A stretch of 64,000 nt of DNA from Brachypodium distachyon (GCF_000005505.3 NC_016133.3:10726001-10790000), one strand, 5' to 3'; positions 22,082 to 34,256 are shown, numbered from the stretch's first letter. Numbers and translations are program-made. Notes: generated by a model from the sequence alone, not told the origin.

Positions 22082-23233
22082 TGAAAGATCAAGTACGTCA
22101 CAGAGGGGGTGAATATGACCAGTTTTAATTCTTTCTTCAAAATATGAACACTGAAGACTGAAGACAGTCACAGTACTTCAACAACGGAGATTACACTTAC
22201 CAATTTTAGAGTTGTACTTCAACAGAGAGTAAAAAACTTGAGGAACGAAATCACCAGGACAAAAGACATAGGGATTTGTTTTCTGAAGTTCAGATTGTTG
22301 GCACAATCCTACGTCTCTATTGAGGGGGCTGAGTCACACAAGACTCGCGGACACACAAGTCCACCCAATTCTCCTGAGCTAAGACCTAAGTCTCGCCCAG
22401 TTACTCGTGGTAGATCTTGAAATGATCTCCGGACCTTCACAAACTGGTTGATGGCAATCAATCACAATCTTTGATTGCTCTTCAACGCTAACTCCTAGCC
22501 GTCTAGGTGATGCCAATCACCAAGAGTAACAAGCTTCAAGTGCTCGGCTAGAGAGAGGATCCCATTCTTCACGCTCAGTTCAGCTCTAAGGGTTTTATCA
22601 GGTGTTCTTCAAAAAAACTCACTGGGGTTCACCACTGAACTCCTTCGGGGTGGGTCGTCTTATATAGCCTTCGCCACAGCTGATCTAGCTGTTGTGACCC
22701 GTTGGATAAAGTGATCCCTTAGACTCCAGCTCACACTTTCTCTCTTTGTCTCACAACGGTTAGATTAGGTGGTCAAGCACGAAAGCGTCAATTTTTCAAA
22801 CACATTTGAAATCAGAGTGAAGACTTCACGCGGAAGTTTCTGTGAAGTCTGAAATGCTTCATTCTTCACTCCGACGAAAAATACTCACACAGAAAATGGT
22901 TTTCGCCTAAGCTGAACATGAAGAATAGGTTTCACCTGAACCAGCTCTACACTTCAAACCCCCCTTAATAGTACGGCGTTCCTATTCTCAAGTGAAGAAA
23001 AAGCTACGGAAGGACCTATAAAGAATGCTACGCTTCATGTTCTTCACCGTTCTTCACTGAGTTCTTCATACTTCAAGCCAGTACCTGTACTTCAATTTTG
23101 AGGGGTCGTCGATGCTGGTTAAACCAACTCTTCTGAGGAACTAAAACCTGAAACACTCTGTGTAACTCATTAGTTCCTCAACTATGTTGTCATCAGTCAT
23201 CAAAACCCATACGGGGGCAAGGTTTCCCTTTGA
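22082..23233 (-). mobile_element. Copia element A, 3' LTR (reverse orientation)
   Basis: This 1152-bp stretch is the reverse complement, with indels, of the LTR at 39184-40399. Read on the minus strand it runs from TCAAAGGGAAACC (the mutated start; B has TGAAAGGGAAACC) to GATCTTTCA. It lacks about 70 bp that B has near 40193-40262. A purine-rich tract immediately upstream in element sense shows that this is the 3' LTR. Confidence 0.85.
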
Positions 23234-23250
23234 ATCTCCCCCTTTTTGGT
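23234..23250 (-). other. Polypurine tract of copia element A
   Basis: On the minus strand the sequence is AAAAAGGGGGAGATT, ending directly at the LTR start. This is the expected plus-strand priming site of a copia element. Confidence 0.75.
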
Positions 23251-23775
23251 GTTTGATGACAACACTGGTTAAAGCTTCAAAGATGGGAAAAATAAGTGTG
23301 AATGTTTTAACTTCTGAGTTATATGAAGACTCCCCTTGAACATATGCACTATTTAAGATTGCTTTTGAATGCAAGTGCAAAGATCTTTAGGAGTGTCAGG
23401 AAATCTTCATATTCTTCAGAAGTAAGGGTGTGCATCGTGTGCAAGGTTAGTGCAGAAATAATAAGAATTCATACATGCTCATAAATTGAAGTAACCGGAC
23501 GCAGCACCAGCAAGTATTGAAGTAAACATGCATGCATGAGAAACAAAAATGCATGAAGATTAAATTTATTACAGGCATTGCAGAATTCTCATGCAAGAGG
23601 CAATATTAAGTGTACTTCAACACGACCAAAAGTTTTAACCACGAACTGATAGGACTAAAGTTTAAAGACGACGAAGAACCAGATAAAAGCAAACTCCCCT
23701 TGAGTCAAATAAAAGCAAAACCTCTCCCTGACACCTTCTCCCCCTTTGGAATCAAGACGCCAAAAAGGTTGAAGA
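23251..23775. other. Copia A spacer between accessory ORF and polypurine tract
   Basis: The stretch is AT-rich and non-coding. It lies between the accessory ORF stop and the polypurine tract, as the 3' untranslated part of the element. No other feature is seen. Confidence 0.5.
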
Positions 23776-25409
23776 CTATTGGCTTGGAGTAGCTTCGTTG
23801 TCTTCAGGCTTCAGAACGTCGGGGTAGTGCTTGGCGAGGAAGTCTTGAATCATGCCACCGGTCTTCTCTTCCCGGGACATCAGCTTCTTGAGCAGTACTT
23901 GTTGATTCTTCAAAAGAGCGGCCTGCTTCTCAAGGAGATCCTGCTGATCGTCAATCTTGCGGGAGAGCTTCACAATGAGATTCTTCAAAGAACTATCCGT
24001 GCCGGAGCTGGTCTCATACTGAGAATCAGATGGACGAAGTGCTTGCTTCAGCTGCGGTTGCGACGGAATGGGCTGTGAAGACTCCTTGAACGGGCGATCA
24101 GACACAGAAGTAGGAGGAAGCACAGACGGCTCTGGGTCTTGAGGCTTCAGCGAGAAGTACTTGTGCTGATGCTCCAACTCAAAATGCTTCTCTGACAACT
24201 GCAAGATAATCTTCATGATCTGAGGTGCATAAGGCAGGGCACACACACGATCGGCTGAGGCATGGGTTATGGTCTGAAGAATATAATCTCCAAAATCTTT
24301 CTTCTCACCCTTGTAGACTGCAAGCAGCAAATTGCGGTGAAGACCAGCAATTTCACTGGAGCTGCCTTGCTTGGGAGAGAGAGTGAAACGGTGAATGTCA
24401 TTGAGGATCTTCATTTCAGGCTTTAACCCAGACAGTCCTCCATAGGCGCCAAAGAATCCTTCTTCATAAAGAATAGCGATTTCTTCATCTGAGGCAGCCT
24501 GTTCTTCATGGATCTTGGGCTGGCCATCGAACTCAGCAAGACCAAGAAACTCCTTGAAGTGCCTGGAGGTGCAACTGTGCCTATCACCATCAGTCATCCA
24601 GTAGATGTTGTAGCCCTTTGAGTTGTCTTCAAATTTGCAAACCTTTCTGCCAAAAGTAGCATAGAACTGAAGAATCAGCTCATCATTCCAGTTCTGGCAG
24701 GTCTCAACAAACTTCAGCAGATGCAGATCATTGAGCGCATTGGCTGCAGGCATGACACCCCTTTGACGATTTTAGGCAAACCAATCATCATTGAGATACT
24801 TCATCTTCGCAAAGTGTGTCCTTGGCAGAAGAATCCTACTGCTCAAAAGACCAAAACCTCCGGTCTTCAGCTGACCTCTCCTCTTTGTATTTCAGCCCGT
24901 TGTTCAGCCTCACTAGGCGAAGCTCAACATTCTTTAGGGCCTTGAAGTAAACCTTCTCACGGTCAGAGGATATTGGCATCTTGGGCTTCGGAGATAACAA
25001 CTCACGGTTGTCCTCAGACAAGGCTTGAGACCTCACAAGCATCCGCGAGAGTCTCCTGTCTTCACGATCCTTAGCAATTCCGGATCGTTTCTTCTTCGGC
25101 ACAGTCTTCAGCAGATCTTCTATCAGACGATCAATCTCCATCAGATCATCAGACTCTTGCACGGGTTCTTTCTCTTTCTCTTCTTCCTTCTTCTCTTCTT
25201 CTTTCTCCTCATCACTCGAGGAGCTTGGGTCAGACGGTTCGCACAGGTCGGACAGTGCAACACTCTTCTTCTTAACAGCTCTCTTCATACAGACTTCCGG
25301 CGTAGGCACTGGGGCATCTGCATCAGCCTCTGCGTCATTCATGTTTAAGTCACGAGTGACTTCAGCTTCGAAGTCACTAGTCCTTCCTTCTTCAAAAGAG
25401 GCATCAACT
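23776..25409 (-). pseudogene. Copia element A accessory (third) ORF, broken
   Basis: Two minus-strand frames (25342-24836, open upstream to 25409, then 24753-23776) form one gene interrupted by a frameshift near 24837 and a TAA near 24776. The first part is acidic (a Glu/Lys-rich run near 25140-25215). The junction region encodes THFAKMKYLNDDWFA. The second part contains CQNWNDELILQFYATFGRK and IYWMTDGDRHSCTSRHFKEF, which resembles the putative plant transposon (Transposase_32/ATHILA ORF1-like) family. Its C-terminus has a Gln/Leu-rich coiled coil (DDQQDLLEKQAALLKNQQVL). It sits between the missing pol and the 3' LTR, where Sirevirus-type copia elements carry an envelope-like ORF. G1 is inserted just upstream, removing the start. 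Confidence 0.65.
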
Positions 25410-25414
25410 GATTC

Positions 25415-27342
25415 TGTAACATCCTAATTTTCAAAACCCTTCATATGCATTGCATATCATAAGCATCATGTCACCCTTGCACTTAATCACATTTGAAAAC
25501 CCTGAAATTTACCCAGAAAACCCCAATTCAAAAGTGCATTTATTTGTATTTGGGCTTTGATCTTGCTTTTGAGCATTTTGTATTTTAACCCATGAAGGTT
25601 TTGGTATAAAAAAGGATTTAATGCATATATACAGCTATCCCATAAGTTTGCTTTTGAAATTATTTTGAAAAATAATTTATTTTGACAACCTAAGGGCCCT
25701 ATAAGCCATTTTATAGACAAATGTATTTTTAAATATTTTATTTTGAGGAAATTCTTGTTCCAGAAGTTAGATCATGTGAAAAAATGATTTTACAAATTTT
25801 GTTGCAATTTATTTGGAGTGATTTGGAGCACTAAATCAAAAGTTGTGTTCAAAATCAGAAAATAGAAAAAAGAAAAGAAAAACCGAAGCCGAACCGGACC
25901 GACCGGCCAAGCCCGCGCCTGAACCGCCCAGTCACTGACCGGTGGGACCCCCACCATCGTCTTCCTCCAACTGCTACCCGAGAAGCCCGGCCACGCACGA
26001 GTCCATGTTCGTCCGAGCCGCACACGACCCCCTCGCATTTTCTCCGCACACGAGCCGCAATCCCCGAAACCTTGCGCATCATCTTGAGCCCCTCTCTTTT
26101 CTCCTTCACTTCCCTCGAACCGTCTCCCCGATTTCGCGCCGGTGATTCACTAATTTCTCGCCGAAGATTCGCCCAGTCGCCGCCGTCTTCGCAATGCCGC
26201 GGCCGCTCCGGTTAGTATTCCGCGCCACCGACCCTCTTCCCGCCTTCCTCTCTCTCTCCCGCATCGCGGGACGCGTGCGGATGTGTTTTCGCAGCGCCGC
26301 GCGGGCAGTCGGTCCGCCCCGAGGACCGCCTCGTCGCCCCCCATCGCCGCCGCCCGCGCCGACCGCTCCGCCCTGCTCCCGCCCCGCCAGCCACCCCGCG
26401 CCGCCGCCGTCCTGCCTCCCGCGCCGCCCTGGTAGAACCCTAGCTTCCAACCAATCCCGTCACGCCACGTGGCAAGCAAGCTTTTCTTTATTTTTTTCAG
26501 CCGAATAAAAATTGCACTTTTGCAGAAAAGCCCCTATAACTTCGAAGCATCATAACTTTTAAACCGTTTGTCCAAAAATTATGATCCACACCTTTCTGGA
26601 ATCGTAACAACTTGTAGAATATTTTGGCACTGTCCAATTTCAGTTTTGAACGACTTTGTCAGAATCAATTTACAGATTGCTTGAATATGGTTTAAATTTC
26701 AAATGAATTGTTTCAAAATAATTTTGAGCATGTTAGCTTGCCGTAAAATTATTTGAGCATGTTCTTTGTCCATTAGGACTAGAAGAGAAATTATTGTAAA
26801 TAATAATGGCATGCAAGTTTAAATCTTGCCCTATGTTGCAAAAACCATACAATCTTTTAATTTAAATCATATCCTGGTTTCATGTATATTAATTACCTCT
26901 TTGATGTTGTATAATCTGTCCAAATGATTTGAAAAACTTTTCAAAACAGAAACAAAACTTGTTACATTAAAAGTAACCAAGTGTCCATCATCATGGCATA
27001 TGCATCATAGCATGTTTTTGTATTAAATGGCATGTTTATTGTGTGTGTGCTTTCTTTTATTTTAGATTGTGTGGAGTGTAATCCTTGTTGTTGCGAAGAG
27101 TGCGAGAACCACCACAACCTTGGACAAGGCAAGTTCGCTTTGATCATCTCCTAAATATTTTTACTATGCACTAGTTGTTTTATTAGTTGCATTAAGATTA
27201 TTACTCGTACCTCTATGCTAGGTATAAATCCCAGGTAGTATAGTTTTACCCTTGCCGTTACCTTGCTACCAAAATTGCCATCGATTGTAGTTGAATGCTA
27301 GGCTATGGTAGTATCGTGGGGATATTACTACATTATGTTATC
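25415..27342 (+). mobile_element. G1 5' LTR, first part
   Basis: The LTR begins TGTAACATCC and holds, in order, an AT-rich start, a region with CCGAACCGGACC-type words, a GC-rich block (25.9-26.4 kb), and an AT-rich second half. The conserved Cys-rich block (27066-27128) is bounded by TTTAG and AAG|GCAAGT. The LTR is interrupted after TTATC at 27338-27342 by a solo LTR and resumes at 30699. The two parts total about 3.11 kb, close to the 3131 bp of the G3 5' LTR. Confidence 0.9.
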
Positions 27343-30300
27343 TGAAGCGACCGCCCCCGTAAAAGGGTTCGATCTCTGTGCTTTAGTGCTAGTCCCTGGG
27401 TCGACTCACTAGCACACACAGTTTCAAGATGTAATATCATAGAACAAAGGTCTCAATATTACAACGTATCATCCAGAATATAAAAGGGTACTTACAACTC
27501 GCATAACCTCACGGGTTAGCTAGAAATAAAACAATTGTTTAGCAGCGGAAAAACGGAAGATACAAGGGCACATCAACACCACGGTGAGAGCGTGTTGGAA
27601 TGTAGGCCCGTAACCCAAACATGCAGAACGTACGTCTTACTCGTCGTCGGAGCTTCCTGCATCATTAGACGATGCAGCCACTAGGGTCAATACATTGAAT
27701 GTATTGGCAAGATTCACTAGGAGTTATACCAGAGCCAACCAAATATATGCATAATGTGGTAAAGTGGGGTTCAAGCTATTTGCATAAAAGCTTAGTTATT
27801 AAATCCTATCTTTTAATCAAATAGAATTTTATCACTATTGGACACGGGGTAGACACACCCATGCTCCTATTATCCTAGAGCACATTGATGTGGATTCATC
27901 AAGTGCCCCTACCCTGTTCAACCATTCATTTTATTTAAGAAGTTAGAATGAGTGAGACTTTCCTTACAGCTCCACATCTAGTCGCTCAAATTGTCCGTTG
28001 CCGGGGACACGGCTAAGTACTTAGTTTTGACGCTCTCGAGAGTTTGTACACATTCCCCACAAGAAACCGACGTGTTAATCCCTTGCTGTCCTCAGGGTAG
28101 AGTAGCAACGGCATCGATTACGAGATTTTCAGAGGTAATTCCCTAAACCACGAGAGAATCACGCTCCCCCTACACGGCTACCTCAGTACAATTCCTCGGG
28201 TCTAGGTTCATACAACTTACTCTTGTCTCGCCAGAGCCCATATAGCATTGTGGTTGTACTAGAAGCTTCTAAATAGGAAACTAGTCCAGTCTCGGTTACC
28301 CAGGTGGCATTCCACATTTGCAACGTAGGCGCTCCCCGAATCCACGGGAGAGACGTCCATGGACGATCCATTCCTGAATCCACAGGAACTCGACTCGGAG
28401 GGACCCATAGAAATGGACCTGACGCCGCTAATCCTCAAAATCTTCAAAGCTGCCCACCCAGGACGGTTCATTTAATTAATTGTTTTGCCTTACATCTAAT
28501 AAAATCATTTCATATCGCCAAAGGCATAACAATAAATAATGTAGTTATTTCCCCCACGATACTACCATAGCCTAGCATTCAACTACAATCGATGGCAATT
28601 TTGGTAGCAAGGTAATGGCGAGGGTAAACTATACTACCTGGGATTTATAGCTAGCATAGAAGTATGAATAATATTCCTGATGCATCTAATAAAACATCTA
28701 GTGCATAGTAAAAATATTTAGGAGAATGATCAAAGTGAACTTGCCTTGTCCAAGGTTGTGGTAGTTCTCGCACTCTTCGCAACAACAATGCTTACACTCC
28801 ACACAATCTAAGATAAAAGGAACACACACAATAAACACAACATTTAATACAAAAACTATGCCATGATGCACATGCTATGCTGATGCACACAAAGGTTACC
28901 TCTAAGGTAAGAAGCTTCGTTTCTGTTTTGAAAAGTTTTTCAAATGGTTTGGACAGATTATACAACATCAAAGTGGTAATTAATATGCAAGAAGCATGGA
29001 TAGGGTTTAAAACAAAAGATTGTGCGGCTTTTGTAAAATAGAGCAATATTTAACTTGCATGCCATGATTATACACAAAATAATTTCTTTTCTGGTCCTAA
29101 TGGATAGAGAACGAGTTTAAATAATTTTATAGCAAGCTAACATGCTCAAAACTATTTTGAAACAATTCATTTGAAATTTAAACCATAAACCACCATTCTG
29201 TAAATAGCTACTGTCTAAGTTATTCAAAACTGAAAATAAACAGTGCCAAAATTTCCTACACGTTACGACGATTCCAGAAAGGTGTGGATCGTAAATTTTG
29301 GACAAACGGTTTAAAAGATATGGGGTTTTGAAGTTGTATGGGCTTTTCTGCAAAAGTGCATTATCCACTTCGGCCGAATAAAAAATAAAATAAAATAAAA
29401 CCAAAAACTCGCCACGTGGCGAAACCTGACTGGCCCGGTTCTAGGGTTCCGGCCGGCGGACGAGCTCGCCGGCGGCGGCGCGGGCAGGCGGCGCGGCGCG
29501 GGCGCGGGCTGCGTGGAGGCGGGCGCGGGTGGGCTTCGCGCGCGGGGCGGCGGCGGGCGGCGCGGGGTAGCGAGGGCACGGCAGGCGGCGGGAGCGCGCG
29601 GAGGGCGGCCGGCGGCGGCGGCGCACGGGCGCGGGGCGGAGCACGGGCGCGCGGTAGGCGGCGGGACAGCCGGTCGCGCGGGCGGCGCGGGAGCTCGGGC
29701 GGCTTGGGGTGCGCAGGCGGCCGGAGGCGGGGAAGACGGGCGGCGAACGGCGGTGCGCGGACGGCGTCCACCCTCGAAACCGAGCGCGTCACCGGATGTG
29801 CTAGGGAGAGGGGAGAACGGGAAGGTGGCCGGGGATGGGAGAAGCTCACCGGAGTGGCGACAAAACGCGAAGAACGGCGGCGTCCGTGAAGAACTTCGGT
29901 GAGAAATTAAATCCTAACCGATGCGAAATTGGGCGAGCGGTTTGGGGGAATTGGTAGAGGAGTTTGGGGGCTTCGATATGACGCGCGGGGTTTCGGATTT
30001 GGTGGTTCGTGCGCGAAGAAATCGGAACGGATTCGTGGGCAGTTCGTGGGCGTGCGTGGCCGGATTTTTCGGACGGAGGTTGAAGATGACGCATGGGTCC
30101 CACCGGTCAGTGAGAGCGGGCGGCTCGGGCGGGCTGAGCCGGTCCGGTTCGGTCCGGTCCGGTCCGGTTTGACCGGGTCGGTCCGGTTCGGCCGGTTCGG
30201 TCCGGTTCGGCCGGTTTTCCTCGGTTTTTCCTTTTCTTTTATCTATTTTCTGTTTTTGAACCTCAAAATTGATTCGGAGCTCCAAATCACTCCAAATAAA

Positions 30301-30693
30301 ATGCAAAAAAATTTGTAAAATCATATTTTCATATGATCTAACTTTTGGAGCAAGAATTTTCTCAAAATAAAATATTTAAAAATATATTTGCATATAAAAT
30401 GGCTTTTAGGGCCCTTAGGCTATCGAATCAAATTATTTTTTTCAAAATACTTTCAAAAGCCAATTATGGGATAGCTTTATATATGCATTAAATCCCTTTT
30501 TAACACAATACCCTCATGGGTTAAAAATGCAAATAGTCAAGAGCAAGATCAAAGCCCAAAACCAAATAAAAGCATTTTTGCAAAAGGGTTTTCTGGGAAA
30601 ACTTTAGGGTTTTGAAAGTGTTCAGATGCAAGGGTGACATGATGCTTATGATATGCAATGCATATGAAGAATTTTGAAAATTGGGATGTTACA
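27343..30693 (-). mobile_element. Solo LTR of the same gypsy family, reverse orientation
   Basis: This complete 3351-bp LTR reads TGAAGCGACC ... GGGATGTTACA on the plus strand, the inverse of the G1 LTR ends. It is flanked by TTATC on both sides (27338-27342 and 30694-30698), a perfect 5-bp target duplication. No internal sequence is present, so it is a solo LTR formed by LTR-LTR recombination. The GC-rich block (29.4-29.9 kb) shows long open frames on both strands that are explained by composition. CCGGTTCGGTCC-type repeats lie at 30135-30215. The Cys-rich block is at 28745-28807. Confidence 0.95.
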
Positions 30694-30698
30694 TTATC

Positions 30699-31881
30699 GT
30701 TATGCCTTTGGCGATATGAAATGTTTTGTTAGATTAAGGCAAAACAATTAATTCAATGAACCGTCCTGGGTGGGCTGCTTTGAGGATTTTGAGGATTAGC
30801 CGCGTCAGGTCCATTTCTATGGGTCACTCTGAGTCAAGTTTCCTTGGATTCGGGAATGGATCGTCCAATGACGTCTCTCCCGTAGATTCGGGGAGCGCCT
30901 ATGTTGCAAATGTGGAATGCCACCTAGGGTAACCGAGACTGGACTAGTTTCCTATTTAGTAGCTTCCAGTACAACCACAATGCTATATGGGCTTTGGCGA
31001 GACAAGAGTAGGTTGTATGAACCTAGACCCGGGGAATTGTACCGAGGTAGCCGTGTTGGGGGAGCGTGATTCTCTCGTGGTTTAGGAAATTACCTCTGAA
31101 AATCTCGTAATCGATGCTGTTACTACTCTATCTTGAGGACAGCAAGGGATTAACACGTCGGTTTCTGGTGGGGAATGTGTACAAACTCTCGAGAGCGTCA
31201 AAACTTAGTACTTAGCCGTGTCCCCGGCAATGGACAATTTGAGCAACTAGATGTGGAGCTGTAAGAAAAGTCTCACTCATTCTAATTTCCTAATAAAATG
31301 AATGGTTTGAACTTGGGTTTAGGAGCATTGATGTGTCTACTCAATGTTCTTAGTTTAATAGGAGCATGGGTGTGTCTACCCCAGGTCCATTAGTGATTAA
31401 ATTCTATTTGATTAAAAGATAGGATTAAATAACTAAGCTTTTATGCAAATAGCCTTGAAACCCACTTTGCCACATTATGCATATACTTGGTAGGTTCTGA
31501 TATAACATTTGGTGAATCTTGCCAATACATTCAATGTATTGACCCTAGTGGTTGCATCGTTTAATGATGCAGAAGCTCCGACGACGAGTAAGATGTACGT
31601 TTTTCTTGTTTGGGTTACGGGCCTATATTTCAACACGCTCTCACCGTGGTGTTGATGTGCCCTTGTATCTTTTGCTTTCCGTTGCTAAACAGTTGTTTTA
31701 TTTCCAGCTAACCTGTGGGGTTAGCGAGTTGTAAGTACTTTTAAATTCTGGATGATACGTTGTAATATTGAGACCTTTGTTCTATGATATTACATCTTTA
31801 AACTGTGTGTGCTAGTGAGTCGTTCCAGGGACTAGCACTAAAGCACAGAGATCGAACCCGTGTATGGGGGCGGTCGCTTCA
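30699..31881 (+). mobile_element. G1 5' LTR, second part
   Basis: The interrupted LTR resumes with GTTATGCCTTTGGCGATATG and runs to GGTCGCTTCA at 31881, where the primer-binding site follows. The order matches the same part of the solo LTR read in reverse. Confidence 0.9.
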
Positions 31882-31883
31882 GA

Positions 31884-31895
31884 TGGTATCAGAGC
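31884..31895 (+). other. G1 primer-binding site (initiator tRNA-Met)
   Basis: TGGTATCAGAGC begins two bases after the LTR. It is complementary to the 3' end of plant initiator tRNA-Met, the usual minus-strand primer of gypsy and copia elements. Confidence 0.92.
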
Positions 31896-32465
31896 ATTGT
31901 GTTGCTTGTAGGATCGTGACCCTAGTGTTGGATAAGACCTAAGGACTTATTTGCAAAACTAGATATCTATGAAACCTCTCGTATTCTGAACTCATGTACT
32001 CTTCCATGATCTTATCTCCATTTTGAAAGTTTTGAAACATTCTTCTCCTTTTCAAAAGTATTAGAGTTACCATAGAGGATGAAGAAGGAGAAGTTGAGGA
32101 TCGAGATTGCGACAAGGGTTCGTGAAGATTTCAACGAATGAAATTATGAAGAACTACAAGATTTGAAGGTGACCTTGATAGGATAAAAACCCATTGGTAC
32201 GTACTTACTCATGGTAGACGAAATTTGTGAGCTGTCTTTTGGTTTTATTGATGGCCACAAATAAGAGTAGTAAATTATTATGGATAACAAAACTTTGTCT
32301 GTTTCCTTTTTGAACTTCTTTTCCTAGGCTTGGATGCCTGAACCAAGTTATTTGCTTGTTGTATCTTACTTGTTTGGTGATTGCTATGCCTTGCTTGCTC
32401 GTTGTTGGGTTAAGGTTCTTTTAGACCCCATCTATCTATTCCTCATCTATGCTGTCCCAAAACAG
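31896..32465 (+). other. G1 untranslated leader, no extra ORF
   Basis: This is a 570-bp leader between the primer site and gag. Unlike G2 and G3 it contains no accessory ORF. Its last bases, CCCAAAACAG, run directly into the gag ATG and resemble a splice acceptor. Confidence 0.7.
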
Positions 32466-34256
32466 ATGCTGCCGAGACGCGATACCCGCCGCGGTGCCGA
32501 CAACACTGAGGAGGACCAGGACAACAACGCTGCCACCATGCAGCAACTGCTGGCCGCTCAGACCCAAATCCTGCAAGCCTTGACCCAGCAGATGAACAAC
32601 AACAACAGCAGCAGCAACAACAACCAGCACCCCAACCCACCACCTTAAGAGGACATGTTAACCAAGTTTCTGAGGTTGCGTCCACCTACCTTCACCAGCT
32701 CCTCGGAGCCAATTGTGGCTGATGATTGACTCCGTTCTGTGAGCAAATGCCTAGTAACAGTGGGCTGCACTGAAGCCAACAAGGTGAGGTTTGCTGCTCA
32801 CCTGCTTGAAGGACCTGCCGCAGCTTGGTGGGAGTCCTATCAAATTACTACACCCATGGAAGAAGTAACATGGGAAATGTTCCAAGATGCCTTCCGCACC
32901 GCCCACATCTCTGCGGGCGTACTGCGCTTAAAGAAGAGGGAATTCCACAAACTGAGGCAAGGGAACAGGACCGTGTTAGAGTATATCGAGGCTTTCAACA
33001 AGTTGTCTCGCTATGCCCCGGACGATGTCAACACTGATGCAAAACGCCAGGAAAGTTTTTTGGATGGCTTGAACGACGAACTCGCCATTCAACTGGCAGT
33101 TGTTTACATCTCTACCTACCAGTCCCTCATGGACAAAGCCATCATTCTTGAAAACAAACAGAATCAGATGGAAAACCGGAGGAAGAGGCCTCACCATGGC
33201 AACAACCACGCTGGTCCACACCAGAAGCCGCGCACTTCGTACAAGGGTAGTGGCAGCTCCTCGATTGTTAAGCATGGTGGAAATCATCAGAGTCACCATG
33301 GAGAGAGTGGACACCATCACCGCCATGGAAGTCAAGGACACCACCACCACCAGGGAGGTAATGGCAGCCGAAACCACCAGCACCAGCATTCAAGGACCAA
33401 CAACAACAAGGGCAGTGGCCAGAACAATGGAGGCAACCCAGGGCAGAACCGCACCACTGGCAGGGACCTGAGCCAAGTGCAATGCTTTAGGTGTCACAAG
33501 ATGGGGCACTACTCCAATGATTGTCCTGAGAAGTTCAATGAGGCTGGAGCAAAGCCTAACCCATTCCAGAAGGGCAATGTGAACCACGTCAACATGGAAG
33601 AAATCACGGAGGAGCAAGGTATCGTAATCGGCACCTTTCGCCTAAATTCTTTTGAAGCACTCGTACTATTTGATACCGGTGCATCGCATTCTTTCATCTC
33701 AAGGAGTTTTGTGCATAAGAATGGATTAACCACTAGTACCTTAGTGAACCCTATGAAGATGAAGTCACCTGGGGGAGAGATGATAACGGCTTATGAATGC
33801 CGAATGCTGACGCTAGAAATTGGAAAACACAACTTCCCCACAGACCTGATAGTGCTAGGATCAAAAGGCTTGGATGTGATCCTAGGAATGGATTGGCTAA
33901 CCAAGTATGAAGGACTTATAGACTGTGTCAAGAGGACAATTACACTCATAACCCCGGAGAAGAAGCGAATCCGCTTCAAGTCAACCTATGAGCTTGAGAT
34001 ACCCAAGGTAAATTCTCTAAAGGGGGTTAGCCTAGAGGATGTACCGATAGTGAAGGAATATCCGGATGTGTTTCCAGAAGAATTACTAGGCATGCCACCG
34101 GACCGAGATGTGGAATTCCTTATTGAGTTATTGCCTGGAAGTGGACCTATAGCTAAGAGACCATATAAGATGGCTGTAGATGAATTGAAAGAACTGAAGA
34201 AGCAACTTGCAGAACAGTTGGCCAAAGGATTTATTCGCCCTAACTCATCACCATGA
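32466..34256 (+). pseudogene. G1 gag and protease region, with nonsense changes
   Basis: Gag starts MLPRRDTRRGAD at 32466. A TAA at 32646 replaces the Gln codon found in G3 (PPPQVDM), and a TGA near 32727 replaces Trp of DDWLRS. The open frame then continues from 32739. It has the gag core (AAAWWESYQ; LKKREFHKLRQGNRTVLEY), a His/Gly/Asn-rich linker, a CCHC knuckle (CFRCHKMGHYSNDC at 33483-33524), and a retropepsin with DTGASHSF (33672-33695). The pre-RT segment has [19 protein letters not shown]. The frame ends at TGA 34254-34256, where G2 keeps Trp ([17 protein letters not shown]). All three stops fit C-to-T changes on one strand. Confidence 0.88.

Noticed and set aside
26150..26508. Open frames of about 100 codons on both strands at 26.1-26.5 kb and again at 37.6-38.2 kb
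   Set aside because: These are the same GC-rich LTR block in the two G1 LTRs, with no domain and with indels between copies.
29416..29902. Long overlapping open frames on both strands (157, 129 and 162 codons) in a GC-rich block
   Set aside because: They lie in the GC-rich block of the solo LTR, are Arg/Gly/Ala/Pro-rich in all frames, and are not kept in frame in the other LTR copies; base composition explains them.
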